From: Pseudomonas capsici
GTDB lineage: Bacteria > Pseudomonadota > Gammaproteobacteria > Pseudomonadales > Pseudomonadaceae
DNA: 64,000 nucleotides
Assembly (NCBI RefSeq): GCF_017165765.1
Contig: NZ_JAFGZD010000024.1
Coordinates: 1 to 64,000 of the forward strand
Direction of reading: 5' to 3'
The position numbers were made by a program, and so were the translations under genes. Below the pieces are notes generated by a model, which was not told the DNA's origin, did not search any database, and was given only the letters and a program-made list of their open reading frames with translations. This document shows, piece by piece, positions 44,955 through 54,228 of this stretch. Each line of letters begins with the position of its first letter. Position 1 is the stretch's first letter.

Positions 44955-46207
44955 CCAAGAATCTCAAGTCGGCGTTTTTCAGCGCCTTGCTGGTGCTGGC
45001 TGTCGCCTACCCGGTGCTGGGACTGAAACTGGAGATCGTCGGGGTAAACCTGACGGTCATTGGTGCCAGTGCCACCACCGTGACAATCATCCTGGCCTGT
45101 GCCGCGCTCATGTTCGTGCGCGTGCTGTTCCATGAGCAGATCTCCGCAGCCTGGCGCGCATCGCCGAGCCTGCCGAGCGTACCGTCCAGGGCCAGCAACT
45201 TCCTGACCCTGCCGAGCACCCAGCGCTGGTTCATTCTGGCACTGGTCATGGTTGCACTGGTCTGGCCATTCTTCGGCTCCCGTGGCGCGGTGGACATCGC
45301 GACCCTGATCCTGATCTACGTGATGCTGGGCCTGGGCCTGAACATCGTGGTCGGTCTGGCGGGCCTGCTGGACCTGGGCTATGTCGGCTTCTATGCCGTC
45401 GGTGCCTATAGCTATGCCATGCTCTCCCACTACTTCGGTCTGGGCTTCTGGATCTGCCTGCCGATTGCCGGGCTGATGGCCGCACTGTTCGGCTTCCTGC
45501 TGGGCTTCCCGGTATTGCGCCTGCGCGGTGACTATCTGGCCATCGTGACGCTGGGCTTCGGTGAAATCATTCGTCTGCTGCTGCGTAACATGACCGACTT
45601 CACCGGCGGCCCGAACGGCATCAGCAACATCGAAAAACCGACGTTTTTCGGTCTGACGTTCGAGCGCAAGGCGGCTGAAGGCATGCAGACCTTCCACGAG
45701 TTCTTCGGCCTGACCTACAACTCGATCAACAAGGTGATCTTCCTCTATCTGGTCGCCCTGCTGCTGGCTCTGGCGGCGCTGTTCGTCATCAACCGCCTGC
45801 TGCGCATGCCCATCGGCCGTGCCTGGGAAGCATTGCGTGAAGACGAAATCGCCTGCCGCGCTCTGGGTCTGAATCCGACCGTGATCAAGCTGTCGGCCTT
45901 CACCCTGGGTGCAGCGTTCGCAGGTTTCGCCGGTAGTTTCTTCGCCGCCCGTCAGGGTCTGGTGACACCGGAGTCCTTCACCTTCATCGAATCGGCAATC
46001 ATCCTGGCCATCGTCGTTCTTGGCGGCATGGGCTCGCAGCTTGGCGTCATCCTCGCTGCCATCGTGATGATCCTGCTGCCCGAGTTGATGCGTGAATTCA
46101 GCGAATACCGCATGTTGATGTTCGGCGCCATGATGGTGCTGATGATGATCTGGCGTCCTCAAGGTTTCCTGCCTATGCAGCGCCCTCACATGGAGCTGCG
46201 TAAATGA
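44951..46207 (+). CDS. braE: Branched-chain amino acid permease BraE (LivM type)
   Basis: 418-residue permease. An N-terminal extension of about 100 residues (the DUF3382-type part found in proteobacterial LivM) precedes the conserved domain, which includes GLAGLLDLGYVGFYAVGAYSYAM and the coupling loop WEALREDEIACRALGLNPTVIKL. Overlaps braD and braF by four bases each, showing translational coupling. Confidence 0.95.
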
Positions 46208-46971
46208 GCCGTCCATTACTGCAAGCATCGGGTCTGAGCATGCGCTTCGGTGGCCTGCTGGCCGTCAACGGCGTGGGCCTGACCGTCAATGAAAAACAGG
46301 TCGTGTCGATGATCGGCCCCAACGGCGCCGGCAAGACCACGGTCTTCAACTGCCTGACCGGTTTCTACAAGCCTACGGCGGGCACCATCCTGCTCGATGG
46401 CGAGCCGATCCAGGGCCTTGCCGGCCACGAGATCGCCCGCAAGGGCGTGGTCCGGACCTTCCAGAACGTGCGTCTGTTCAAGGAAATGACCGCCGTGGAA
46501 AACCTGCTGGTCGCCCAGCACCGGCACCTGAACACCAACTTCCTGTCCGGCCTGTTCAAGACCCCGGCATTCCGCAGAAGCGAGCGCGAGGCCATGGACT
46601 ATGCCGAGCACTGGCTGGAAGCGGTGAACCTCAAGGAGTTCGCCAACCGGGCGGCCGGCACCCTGGCCTATGGTCAGCAACGCCGCCTGGAAATCGCCCG
46701 CTGCATGATGACCCGCCCGCGCATCCTGATGCTCGACGAGCCGGCAGCCGGCCTGAACCCCAAGGAAACCGAGGACCTCAAGGCGCTGATCGGCGTGTTG
46801 CGCAACGAGCACAACGCCACGGTATTGCTGATCGAGCACGACATGAAACTGGTCATGAGCATTTCCGACCATATCGTGGTGATCAACCAGGGTACGCCTC
46901 TGGCCGACGGCACACCGCAAGAGATCCGCGACAATCCTGAAGTGATCAAAGCCTACCTGGGGGAAGCGTAA
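46204..46971 (+). CDS. braF: Branched-chain amino acid ATPase BraF (LivG type)
   Basis: 255-residue ABC ATPase: Walker A GPNGAGKTTVFN, signature AYGQQRRLEIAR, Walker B ILMLDEPAAGLNP, and switch His in LIEHDMKLV. LivG type because of its MSRPLLQASGLSMRFGGLLAV start and DHIVVINQG end. Pairs with BraG to energise uptake. Stop TAA is directly followed by the braG ATG. Confidence 0.95.
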   Translation: MSRPLLQASGLSMRFGGLLAVNGVGLTVNEKQVVSMIGPNGAGKTTVFNCLTGFYKPTAGTILLDGEPIQGLAGHEIARKGVVRTFQNVRLFKEMTAVENLLVAQHRHLNTNFLSGLFKTPAFRRSEREAMDYAEHWLEAVNLKEFANRAAGTLAYGQQRRLEIARCMMTRPRILMLDEPAAGLNPKETEDLKALIGVLRNEHNATVLLIEHDMKLVMSISDHIVVINQGTPLADGTPQEIRDNPEVIKAYLGEA

Positions 46972-47673
46972 ATGCTGCAGTTTGAAAACGTTTCCACCTT
47001 CTACGGCAAGATCCAGGCGCTGCACAGCGTCAACGTCGAAGTCCGCAAGGGCGAAATCGTCACCCTGATCGGTGCCAACGGCGCGGGCAAGTCCACGCTG
47101 TTGATGACCCTGTGCGGATCACCACGCGCCCACAGCGGCAGCATTCGCTACATGGGCGAGGAACTGGTGGGCCTGGAGTCTTCGGTCATCATGCGCAAGA
47201 GCATCGCGGTGGTGCCGGAAGGCCGTCGCGTGTTCTCTCGCCTGACCGTCGAAGAGAACCTGGCCATGGGCGGCTTCTTCACCGAAAAGGGCGATTATCA
47301 GGAGCAGATGGACAAGGTTCTGCATCTGTTCCCGCGCCTCAAGGAACGCTTCACCCAGCGCGGCGGCACCATGTCCGGCGGCGAACAGCAGATGCTCGCC
47401 ATCGGCCGTGCGCTGATGAGCAAGCCCAAGCTGCTGTTGCTGGACGAACCTTCGCTGGGTCTGGCACCGATCATCATTCAGCAGATTTTCGAGATCGTCG
47501 AACAGCTGCGTCGTGATGGCGTGACCGTGTTCCTGGTAGAACAGAACGCCAACCAGGCCCTGAAAATTGCCGACCGCGCCTATGTTCTGGAGAACGGTCG
47601 CGTGGTGATGCAAGGTTCCGGGGAAGAGCTGCTGGTGGACCCGAAAGTACGGGATGCCTATCTGGGCGGTTGA
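46972..47673 (+). CDS. braG: Branched-chain amino acid ATPase BraG (LivF type)
   Basis: 233-residue ABC ATPase: Walker A GANGAGKSTLL, signature MSGGEQQMLAIGR, Walker B LLLLDEPSLGLAP, His in VEQNAN region as usual for LivF (Gln-Asn instead of His). Last gene of the importer; the stop is followed eight bases later by a perfect palindrome. Confidence 0.95.
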   Translation: MLQFENVSTFYGKIQALHSVNVEVRKGEIVTLIGANGAGKSTLLMTLCGSPRAHSGSIRYMGEELVGLESSVIMRKSIAVVPEGRRVFSRLTVEENLAMGGFFTEKGDYQEQMDKVLHLFPRLKERFTQRGGTMSGGEQQMLAIGRALMSKPKLLLLDEPSLGLAPIIIQQIFEIVEQLRRDGVTVFLVEQNANQALKIADRAYVLENGRVVMQGSGEELLVDPKVRDAYLGG

Positions 47674-47680
47674 CCGTTGG

Positions 47681-47720
47681 GCATGGGGCGAATTTATTCG
47701 CGAATAAATTCGCCCCATGC
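47681..47720. repeat. Perfect 40-bp palindrome at end of bra operon
   Basis: Left arm GCATGGGGCGAATTTATTCG is the exact reverse complement of the right arm, with no loop. It shares the GCGAAT...ATTCGC core with family C repeats and probably ends the bra transcript in both directions as a cruciform or hairpin. Confidence 0.88.
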
Positions 47721-47787
47721 CTGGTAGTGCCCTTGTGATGAAGCGGCAGGCTGAGTAACGTGGCGGCACCAATCTGGAGACCGCCCC

Positions 47788-48480
47788 ATGTCCGCTGTTC
47801 GTTCCGCCTTTGTATTCGCCCTCTTGCCACTGTTCGCCGGGTGCCAGATGCTCGGCCTTCCCCTGGGCAAATCGCAGGATGCGACCAAAGTGTCTACCGC
47901 CGGCATGATTCGCATGCAAGGCGATCTGATCGGGGAAAACGGACAACTGCTGTTCAAGCCATGCCATGAGCAACGCCGCTACGTGGTCAAGGATCGCGGC
48001 AATACCGGCATCCTTCAGGAAGCCGCTTCTCTGGCCGACAGCAATGGCCAGGTGTTTGCCGATCTGCGGGGCAACTTCGTTGCCAGCAAGGCCGTCAACA
48101 GTGACGGGCAAGTGGACCTGTATCAGTTCTATCGCGTCGCACGTCCCGACCAGTCCTGCGAAGACCTCAACTTCAAGCGCCTGACCCTGCATGCCAGCGG
48201 CAACAAACCTGCCTGGAACGTCAATGTCGGCGGCAAGGGCATGGTTCTGGAGCGTGAAGGTCAGGAACCGCTGGCGTTCCCTTATCTCGAAGAACAACTG
48301 CCCGACGGCAGCTTCAGCGTCAGCACCGAAGCCAACAATCAACGCATCGAACTCTGGGTAACGCCTCAGCGCTGCGTCGACAGCGTCAATGGATCGGTAC
48401 AGCACCTGAGCGCCGAACTGCGCGTCAACGGCCAGACCCAGCGTGGCTGCGGCTATTACGGCGGTTCGCGCAACGATTGA
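47788..48480 (+). CDS. Lipoprotein, COG3650-like
   Basis: 230 residues: lipobox FAGCQ (about residues 16-20) and then two similar beta-rich halves (FKPCHEQRRYVVKDRG and ...VSTEANNQRIELWVTPQRC) with paired Cys residues, as in COG3650/NlpE-like small barrels. Likely in the outer membrane facing the periplasm. GGAG is eight bases before the ATG. Function unknown. Confidence 0.72.
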   Translation: MSAVRSAFVFALLPLFAGCQMLGLPLGKSQDATKVSTAGMIRMQGDLIGENGQLLFKPCHEQRRYVVKDRGNTGILQEAASLADSNGQVFADLRGNFVASKAVNSDGQVDLYQFYRVARPDQSCEDLNFKRLTLHASGNKPAWNVNVGGKGMVLEREGQEPLAFPYLEEQLPDGSFSVSTEANNQRIELWVTPQRCVDSVNGSVQHLSAELRVNGQTQRGCGYYGGSRND

Positions 48481-48573
48481 TGCGACTCGCCGTGACAGGG
48501 GTTCAGGGCTTATAATCGCCGGTTCTTGTAGTGCTGTCGGGCTGAACCTGCGGCCCGAAAACTGGACCCCTTA

Positions 48574-50181
48574 ATGTTACGAATCACCGAACTCAAGCTG
48601 CCGATCGATCACCCGGACGAAGACCTGCGCGCTGCCCTGTTGCAGCATCTGGGTATCGACAGCAGCGAACTGCTGGACTTCACCCTGTTCAAGCGCAGCT
48701 ACGATGCGCGCAAGAAGTCCTCCGAGCTGTTCTTCATCTACACCATCGATTTCCAGGTTCGCGACGAAGAAGCCCTGCTGCGCAAACTGGCCAATGACCG
48801 CCATGTCGGCCCGGCACCGGATGTCAGCTATAAAGTCGTGGGCCATGCCCCTGCGGATCTGAAAGAGCGCCCGATCGTGGTCGGCTTTGGCCCCTGCGGG
48901 ATTTTCGCCGCACTGCTGCTGGCTCAGATGGGCTTCAAGCCGATCATTCTCGAACGCGGCAAGGAAGTGCGCCAGCGCACCAAGGATACCTGGGGCCTGT
49001 GGCGCAAGAAGATCCTCAACCCCGAATCCAATGTGCAGTTTGGCGAGGGCGGTGCCGGGACCTTTTCCGACGGCAAGCTCTACAGCCAGATCAAGGACCC
49101 GAAATTCCACGGCCGCAAGGTGCTGCACGAGTTCGTGAAAGCCGGTGCCCCGGAAGAAATTCTCTACGTCAGCAAACCGCACATCGGCACCTTCCGTCTG
49201 ACGGGCGTGGTTGAAAACATGCGTCAGCAGATCGAAGCCCTGGGCGGTGAAGTTCGTTTCCAGCAGCGTGTGACCGACTTGCGGATCGAAGACGGCCAGT
49301 TGCAGGGTGTCGTACTGGACAGCGGCGAACGCATCGAGTCGCGCCATGTCATCCTGGCGCTGGGTCACAGCGCCCGCGATACATTCCGCATGCTGCACAG
49401 CCGTGGCGTGTACATGGAAGCCAAGCCGTTCTCGGTAGGTTTCCGTATCGAGCATCCGCAATCGCTGATCGACCGTGCCCGACTGGGTAAATATGCCGGT
49501 CACCCGAAACTGGGCGCTGCCGACTACAAGCTGGTGCACCATGCCAGTAACGGTCGTTCGGTCTACAGCTTCTGCATGTGCCCGGGCGGTACTGTGGTCG
49601 CTGCGACCTCAGAGCCGAACCGTGTGGTCACCAACGGCATGAGCCAGTACTCGCGCAACGAGCGCAATGCCAACTCGGGCATCGTGGTCGGCATTACCCC
49701 GGAAGATTACCCGGGCAGCCCGCTGGCCGGGATCGAGCTGCAGGAACGCCTGGAATCCCACGCTTTCGTGATGGGCGGCGGCACTTATGAGGCGCCTGCA
49801 CAACTGGTTGGCGACTTCATTGCCGGCAAGGCTTCTACAGAGCTGGGCAGCGTCGAGCCGTCCTACAAGCCAGGCGTAAAACTGATGGATCTGGCCGACG
49901 CCCTGCCCGCCTATGCCATCGAAGCCATTCGCGAAGCATTGCCAGCGTTCGACAAGCAGATCAAAGGCTTTGCCCTGCATGATGCGGTGCTGACCGGCAT
50001 CGAAACCCGCACCTCAGCCCCGCTGCGCATCACGCGTGGCGCGGACATGCAGAGCCTCAACGTCAAGGGCCTGTACCCGGCAGGCGAAGGCGCCGGTTAT
50101 GCCGGCGGCATCCTGTCCGCAGGTGTGGACGGCATCCGGATTGCCGAAGGGCTTGCGCGCAACATGCTGGGAATCGAATAA
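48574..50181 (+). CDS. FAD-dependent oxidoreductase (COG2509)
   Basis: 535 residues. A small N-terminal domain (about 1-90) precedes a Rossmann FAD site PIVVGFGPCGIFAALLLAQMG and a second dinucleotide-like segment; FGEGGAGTFSDGKL and YPAGEGAGYAGGI are family motifs. Members are annotated as uncharacterised FAD enzymes; a halogenase- or dehydrogenase-like redox reaction is possible. No partner in the neighbourhood. Start site has a weak ribosome sequence. Confidence 0.82.
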   Translation: MLRITELKLPIDHPDEDLRAALLQHLGIDSSELLDFTLFKRSYDARKKSSELFFIYTIDFQVRDEEALLRKLANDRHVGPAPDVSYKVVGHAPADLKERPIVVGFGPCGIFAALLLAQMGFKPIILERGKEVRQRTKDTWGLWRKKILNPESNVQFGEGGAGTFSDGKLYSQIKDPKFHGRKVLHEFVKAGAPEEILYVSKPHIGTFRLTGVVENMRQQIEALGGEVRFQQRVTDLRIEDGQLQGVVLDSGERIESRHVILALGHSARDTFRMLHSRGVYMEAKPFSVGFRIEHPQSLIDRARLGKYAGHPKLGAADYKLVHHASNGRSVYSFCMCPGGTVVAATSEPNRVVTNGMSQYSRNERNANSGIVVGITPEDYPGSPLAGIELQERLESHAFVMGGGTYEAPAQLVGDFIAGKASTELGSVEPSYKPGVKLMDLADALPAYAIEAIREALPAFDKQIKGFALHDAVLTGIETRTSAPLRITRGADMQSLNVKGLYPAGEGAGYAGGILSAGVDGIRIAEGLARNMLGIE

Positions 50182-50207
50182 GCACTCCCCCTTGCCGGGT
50201 CACAATG

Positions 50208-50297
50208 CGGGAGGGGCCTTGGCCGCGACAGCCGGTTTGAAGCGCGCTGAAAGATGTGTTGCCTGTAAGCTGGTCGTCGCGGCCAAGGCCTCTCCCA
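50208..50297. repeat. Palindromic repeat family A, copy 4
   Basis: CGGGAGGGGCCTTGGCCGCG and CGTCGCGGCCAAGGCCTCTC arms enclose GATGTGTTGCCTGTAAGC, the same interior and orientation as at 21380. It lies between convergent gene stops. Confidence 0.82.
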
Positions 50298-50312
50298 CAA
50301 GGGACAAGCCTC

Positions 50313-51407
50313 CTACAGGCCTGCTCGCAACACATCGTCGGGCAAGGCCTTGCCCTGTTCGGCGCAGGCCGCAATGCCTTCGATCAGTCCGGCCAGTTCA
50401 TAACCCTGAGCCTTGAGCCAGTCCTCATCGTAATAGGTGCTGGCATAGCGCTCCCCGCCATCGCACAGAATCGCCACGATCGAGCCCTCCTCTCCCGCAT
50501 CGACCATCTGCCGGGCTGCCAGCAGCGCGCCTATGAGGTTGGTGCCGCTGGACCCGCCGACCTTGCGCCCCAGGCGTCCGGCCAGGTAATGCATGGCCGC
50601 CAGCGACAGGGCGTCCGGCACCTTGACCATGGCATCGATCACATTGGGCAGGAAAGAAGCCTCGACCCTTGGTCTGCCGATACCTTCGATACGCGACCCG
50701 CATTCCAGACGCAGGCTGGCATCACCGCTGCGGTAATAATCGAAGAACACCGAACGCTCGGCATCGGCGCACAGCACTCGCGTGGAGTGCTGGCGATAGC
50801 GCACGTAACGTCCCAGCGTCGCCGTCGTGCCGCCCGTACCGGGGCTGGAAATCAGCCAGGTCGGTACCGGATGCTTTTCAAAACGCAGTTGCTGATAGAT
50901 CGACTCGGCAATGTTGTTGTTCGCCCGCCAGTCGGTGGCCCGCTCGGCATAGGTGAACTGGTCCATGAAATGCCCGCCGGTTTCCCGCGCCAGCCTTTCG
51001 GACTCGGCATAGATCTGCGTCGGATCCTGGACCAGATGGCTCTTGCCACCATAAAAGGCAATCTGCTCGATCTTCGCCCGGGAAGTGCTCGCCGGCATCA
51101 CGGCCACGAACGGCAGGCCCAGCAGGCGGGCAAAGTAGGCCTCGGAAATCGCCGTGGAGCCGCTGGATGCCTCGATTACCGGCGCTCCGGCCTTGAGCCA
51201 GCCATTGCACAAGGCATACAGAAACAGCGAACGCGCCAGACGGTGCTTGAGGCTACCGGTGGGATGGCTGGACTCGTCCTTGAAGTACAGCTCTACACCG
51301 GGCAACCCTGGCAGTGACAAGGGAATCAAGTGGGTGTCGGCGCTGCGCTGGAAGTCTGCTTCGATGATGCGGATGGCTTCGCGGGACCAGGGACGGTTAT
51401 CGATCAT
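50313..51407 (-). CDS. PLP-dependent L-cysteine desulfhydrase, Cds1-like
   Basis: 364-residue fold-type II PLP enzyme. The Schiff-base Lys is in GSLKHRLARSLF; SSGSTAISEAYFARLLGLP binds substrate, SSPGTGGTTATLGRYVRYRQHSTR binds cofactor phosphate. Long stretches (SLFLYALCNGW, RATDWRANNNIAESIY, SRIEGIGRPRVE) strongly recall mycobacterial Cds1 (Rv3684), which breaks L-cysteine into pyruvate, ammonia and H2S. H2S production is therefore likely, though cysteine synthesis has not been excluded. ATG at 51407. Confidence 0.82.
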   Translation of the reverse strand: MIDNRPWSREAIRIIEADFQRSADTHLIPLSLPGLPGVELYFKDESSHPTGSLKHRLARSLFLYALCNGWLKAGAPVIEASSGSTAISEAYFARLLGLPFVAVMPASTSRAKIEQIAFYGGKSHLVQDPTQIYAESERLARETGGHFMDQFTYAERATDWRANNNIAESIYQQLRFEKHPVPTWLISSPGTGGTTATLGRYVRYRQHSTRVLCADAERSVFFDYYRSGDASLRLECGSRIEGIGRPRVEASFLPNVIDAMVKVPDALSLAAMHYLAGRLGRKVGGSSGTNLIGALLAARQMVDAGEEGSIVAILCDGGERYASTYYDEDWLKAQGYELAGLIEGIAACAEQGKALPDDVLRAGL

Positions 51408-51646
51408 GGACTGACTGCTCTTCTATTCCGAATGACCGGAAGTTACATAAAGTTGTTGAGAACAAAATTTTAGGAAATAACCTACATCCAAAACAGGCAC
51501 AGTTAGGAATTAATAAGTTACATAATTGTTAGACTTCAGAAACTGCAAAAGGGCCGTTACCTTTAGAACCAAAACGAATATAACTTTTGTTTTAACCCCG
51601 CCAGGTAAACGGTAGGGTAGCGGGCTTTTCCTTGAAACCATGGAGC
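51408..51646. promoter_or_regulatory. Divergent nhaA / desulfhydrase control region
   Basis: AT-rich, about 240 bases. It has two direct repeats of AAGTTACATAA (51440-51450 and 51515-51525) 75 bases apart. A third, inverted copy lies upstream of braC. A regulator site is plausible; none is known to me. Confidence 0.45.
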
Positions 51647-52831
51647 ATGACCGCACCGATGCGCAATACGATCATACGTTTCTTTCAACTTGAAGCAGCA
51701 GGCGGCCTGCTGCTCATCGCTGCTGCTGCCCTGGCCCTGATCATCAATAACTCGCCGCTGTCGTGGCTATATAACGAATTCCTCAATATTCCGGTAGTGG
51801 CCCAGATTGGCGCAATCAAGATCGCCAAGCCCCTGCTGTTATGGATCAACGACGGCCTGATGGCACTGTTCTTTCTGGTCATAGGGCTTGAGGTCAAGCG
51901 CGAAGTACTTGAAGGCCAACTGTCCAGGCCATCACAAGTCGTATTGCCCGGCGCTGCAGCCATTGGCGGCATGGTCGTTCCGGCACTCATCTATTACGTG
52001 CTCAACAAGGACAACCCTGCCGCCCTGGGTGGCTGGGCCATTCCCATGGCAACCGATATCGCCTTTGCCCTGGGCGTGCTCGCCCTGCTCGGCAAGCGCG
52101 TGCCGGTATCGCTCAAGCTGTTCCTGATGACACTCGCCATCATCGACGACCTCGGTGCGATCGTCGTCATTGCGCTGTTCTACTCGGGTGAACTGTCGAG
52201 CCTGTCGCTGATGCTCGCGGGAGCCTCCATCCTGGCCCTGATCGTGATGAACAGGCTCGGCGTGGCAAAGCTCGGGCCCTATCTGCTGGTCGGCCTCGTA
52301 CTGTGGGTCTGTGTGCTCAAGAGTGGCGTGCATGCGACGCTGGCGGGCGTGGTTCTGGCCTTCTGCATACCGCTGCGCATCAAAGCCTCGAAGGCTTCAC
52401 CGCTGCTGAGCCTGGAGCATGGGCTGCACCCTTGGGTCGCCTACGGAATCCTGCCGCTTTTTGCCTTTGCCAACGCCGGTGTTTCCCTGGCTGGCGTTAC
52501 GCTGGAAAACTTCACCCATCCAGTGCCCATGGGGATTGCTGCCGGTCTGTTGATCGGCAAGACGCTGGGGGTCTTCGGGCTGACATGGCTGGCGATCCAG
52601 ACGGGGCTTGCGAAGCTGCCGAACGAAGCCAACTGGGGGCAGGTCCTGGGCGTTTCGATCCTCTGCGGGATCGGCTTCACCATGAGCCTGTTCGTTGGCT
52701 CACTGGCTTTCGAAGCGGGTGCAAGCGACTACGCGGGAGAAGATCGCATGGGCATCCTCACCGGCTCCATTCTCTCGGCACTGATTGGTTATGCCGTCAT
52801 GCTCCTGTACAGCAGAAAGCACCGGGCCTGA
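51647..52831 (+). CDS. nhaA: Na+/H+ antiporter NhaA
   Basis: 394 residues with about 12 membrane segments and the two adjacent catalytic Asp residues of NhaA in TLAIIDDLGAIVVIALFY. Exchanges Na+ or Li+ for H+ and protects against salt and alkaline stress. The exact start is open: ATG 51647 and 51659 are in frame, and a TTG at 51632 also opens the frame; none has an ideal ribosome site. Ends in a strong terminator. Confidence 0.92.
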   Translation: MTAPMRNTIIRFFQLEAAGGLLLIAAAALALIINNSPLSWLYNEFLNIPVVAQIGAIKIAKPLLLWINDGLMALFFLVIGLEVKREVLEGQLSRPSQVVLPGAAAIGGMVVPALIYYVLNKDNPAALGGWAIPMATDIAFALGVLALLGKRVPVSLKLFLMTLAIIDDLGAIVVIALFYSGELSSLSLMLAGASILALIVMNRLGVAKLGPYLLVGLVLWVCVLKSGVHATLAGVVLAFCIPLRIKASKASPLLSLEHGLHPWVAYGILPLFAFANAGVSLAGVTLENFTHPVPMGIAAGLLIGKTLGVFGLTWLAIQTGLAKLPNEANWGQVLGVSILCGIGFTMSLFVGSLAFEAGASDYAGEDRMGILTGSILSALIGYAVMLLYSRKHRA

Positions 52832-52838
52832 TCGCCAT

Positions 52839-52867
52839 AAAAAACCCGAGCCAAGGCTCGGGTTTTT
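52839..52867 (+). terminator. Intrinsic terminator of nhaA
   Basis: CCCGAGCC-AA-GGCTCGGG stem flanked by A6 on the left and T5 on the right, so it can stop transcription from both strands. It serves nhaA and, opposite, the gene at 52889. Confidence 0.92.
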
Positions 52868-52888
52868 CATCACTGGCTGTCAGACAGA

Positions 52889-53353
52889 TCAGTGTGTTAC
52901 GCGGCTCGTGCCATTGACGGTCATGATGCGCACGCGCTCGCCGACACGGAAAATCTCGTTTTCCTGAACCTGCTGCACATAGGCACGCATGCTGCCATCG
53001 TCTTCACGCACGGTGATTTCCACACCTTGAGTACGGGTCAGACCTTCTTCGGTCATGGAGCCAAGCAGGCCACCGGCCACGGCACCGATCACCGCAGCAA
53101 CGACACTGCCGCGCCCGCCACCGATGGCGCTACCGCCTACACCACCGACAACGGCACCGGCACCTGCGCCGATTGGCGTCTTGGTGCCTTCGATTTTGAC
53201 TGGTCGCAGAGATTCGACAGTACCCAGGCGAACGGTCTGTACAGTCCTGGCTTCTTCACGGGAGTAGGAATCCCCCGTGAGACTCGAGGTACAACCGCCC
53301 AGTGTCAGCGCCATCGCTGTGAACGAGGCGACCAGAAAAGCAGACTTGCGCAT
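52889..53353 (-). CDS. SlyB-like glycine-zipper outer-membrane lipoprotein
   Basis: 154 residues starting MRKSAFLV with lipobox LGGCTS (about residues 18-23). The middle (TPIGAGAGAVVGGVGGSAIGGGRGSVVAAVIGAVAGGLLGSM) is a two-helix glycine zipper typical of SlyB/PcP lipoproteins that stabilise the outer membrane; the end is a small beta domain (VEITVREDDGSMRAYVQQ). ATG at 53353. Control by divalent cations (PhoPQ) is known for SlyB but not visible here. Confidence 0.88.
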   Translation of the reverse strand: MRKSAFLVASFTAMALTLGGCTSSLTGDSYSREEARTVQTVRLGTVESLRPVKIEGTKTPIGAGAGAVVGGVGGSAIGGGRGSVVAAVIGAVAGGLLGSMTEEGLTRTQGVEITVREDDGSMRAYVQQVQENEIFRVGERVRIMTVNGTSRVTH

Positions 53354-53502
53354 AAAGGCATCTCCAAAGGAACAAGTGGCCATTAGACTCCGCCCTGTCG
53401 ACGCTGTCACGGTCCTGCTCCTGCAATTTAAATTCATTCAGGCGTCATACAGCGACGCTACATGTAACGCTACGATGATCTGGTAACAGAATAGTTCATG
53501 CC

Positions 53503-54150
53503 TCAGGGGGCCAGACGTTCCCGTGCCCACTGACCGTCTATCAAACGATAGTTCAAGCGATCATGCAAACGACTTGGACGCCCCTGCCAGAACTCGATCC
53601 GCTCAGGCAAAAGACGATAGCCGCCCCAATGATCCGGGCAATGAGGCTGTGTATCGAGAAAACGCTGTTCGGTCTGCCTGATCAGGCCTTCAAGTTCCGC
53701 ACGATCGGCTATGACGCGACTTTGCGGTGACGCCCAGGCACCCAGGCGGCTGCCCAGCGGACGAACCTGAAAATACGCATCGGACTCCTGCGCACTGACC
53801 TTGACCACACGCCCTTCGATACGTACCTGACGTTCAAGGGTCGGCCAGAAGAAGGTCATGGCCGCAAACGGACGTGCAGCCAGATGCTGCCCCTTGGCAC
53901 TGTCATAGTTGGTGAAGAAGGTGAAGCCCAGCGCATCCAGTCCCTTGAGCAGCAGAACCCGGCAATGCGGACGCCCTTCTTCGTCGACTGTCGCAAGCGT
54001 CATGGCATTGGCTTCTACCGGAGGCTGTTCTGTCTTGACCGCTTCGTCGAACCATTTGTGGAACAGGGCGAAGGGCTCATCGGGTGCCTGCGCTTCGGTC
54101 AAACCATCGCGGGCATAATCACGGCGCATATCGGCCAGGGCTTGGGTCAT
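53503..54150 (-). CDS. pdxH: Pyridoxamine 5'-phosphate oxidase
   Basis: 215 residues, the normal PdxH length. FMN-binding flavin-reductase-like barrel with motifs RVLLLKGLDALGFTFFTNYDSAKG, LERQVRIEG, and C-terminal RLHDRLNYRL. Makes pyridoxal phosphate from PNP or PMP, the cofactor of many enzymes. The ATG 54150 follows AAGGAACCC; a GTG five codons upstream is rejected. Confidence 0.95.
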   Translation of the reverse strand: MTQALADMRRDYARDGLTEAQAPDEPFALFHKWFDEAVKTEQPPVEANAMTLATVDEEGRPHCRVLLLKGLDALGFTFFTNYDSAKGQHLAARPFAAMTFFWPTLERQVRIEGRVVKVSAQESDAYFQVRPLGSRLGAWASPQSRVIADRAELEGLIRQTEQRFLDTQPHCPDHWGGYRLLPERIEFWQGRPSRLHDRLNYRLIDGQWARERLAP

Positions 54151-54228
54151 GACGGGTTCCTTCACCGAAATAATGCGAAGTCTGACCCGTACATTCCCGG
54201 GCGGGAATGATACGGGTCAGTCAGACGA

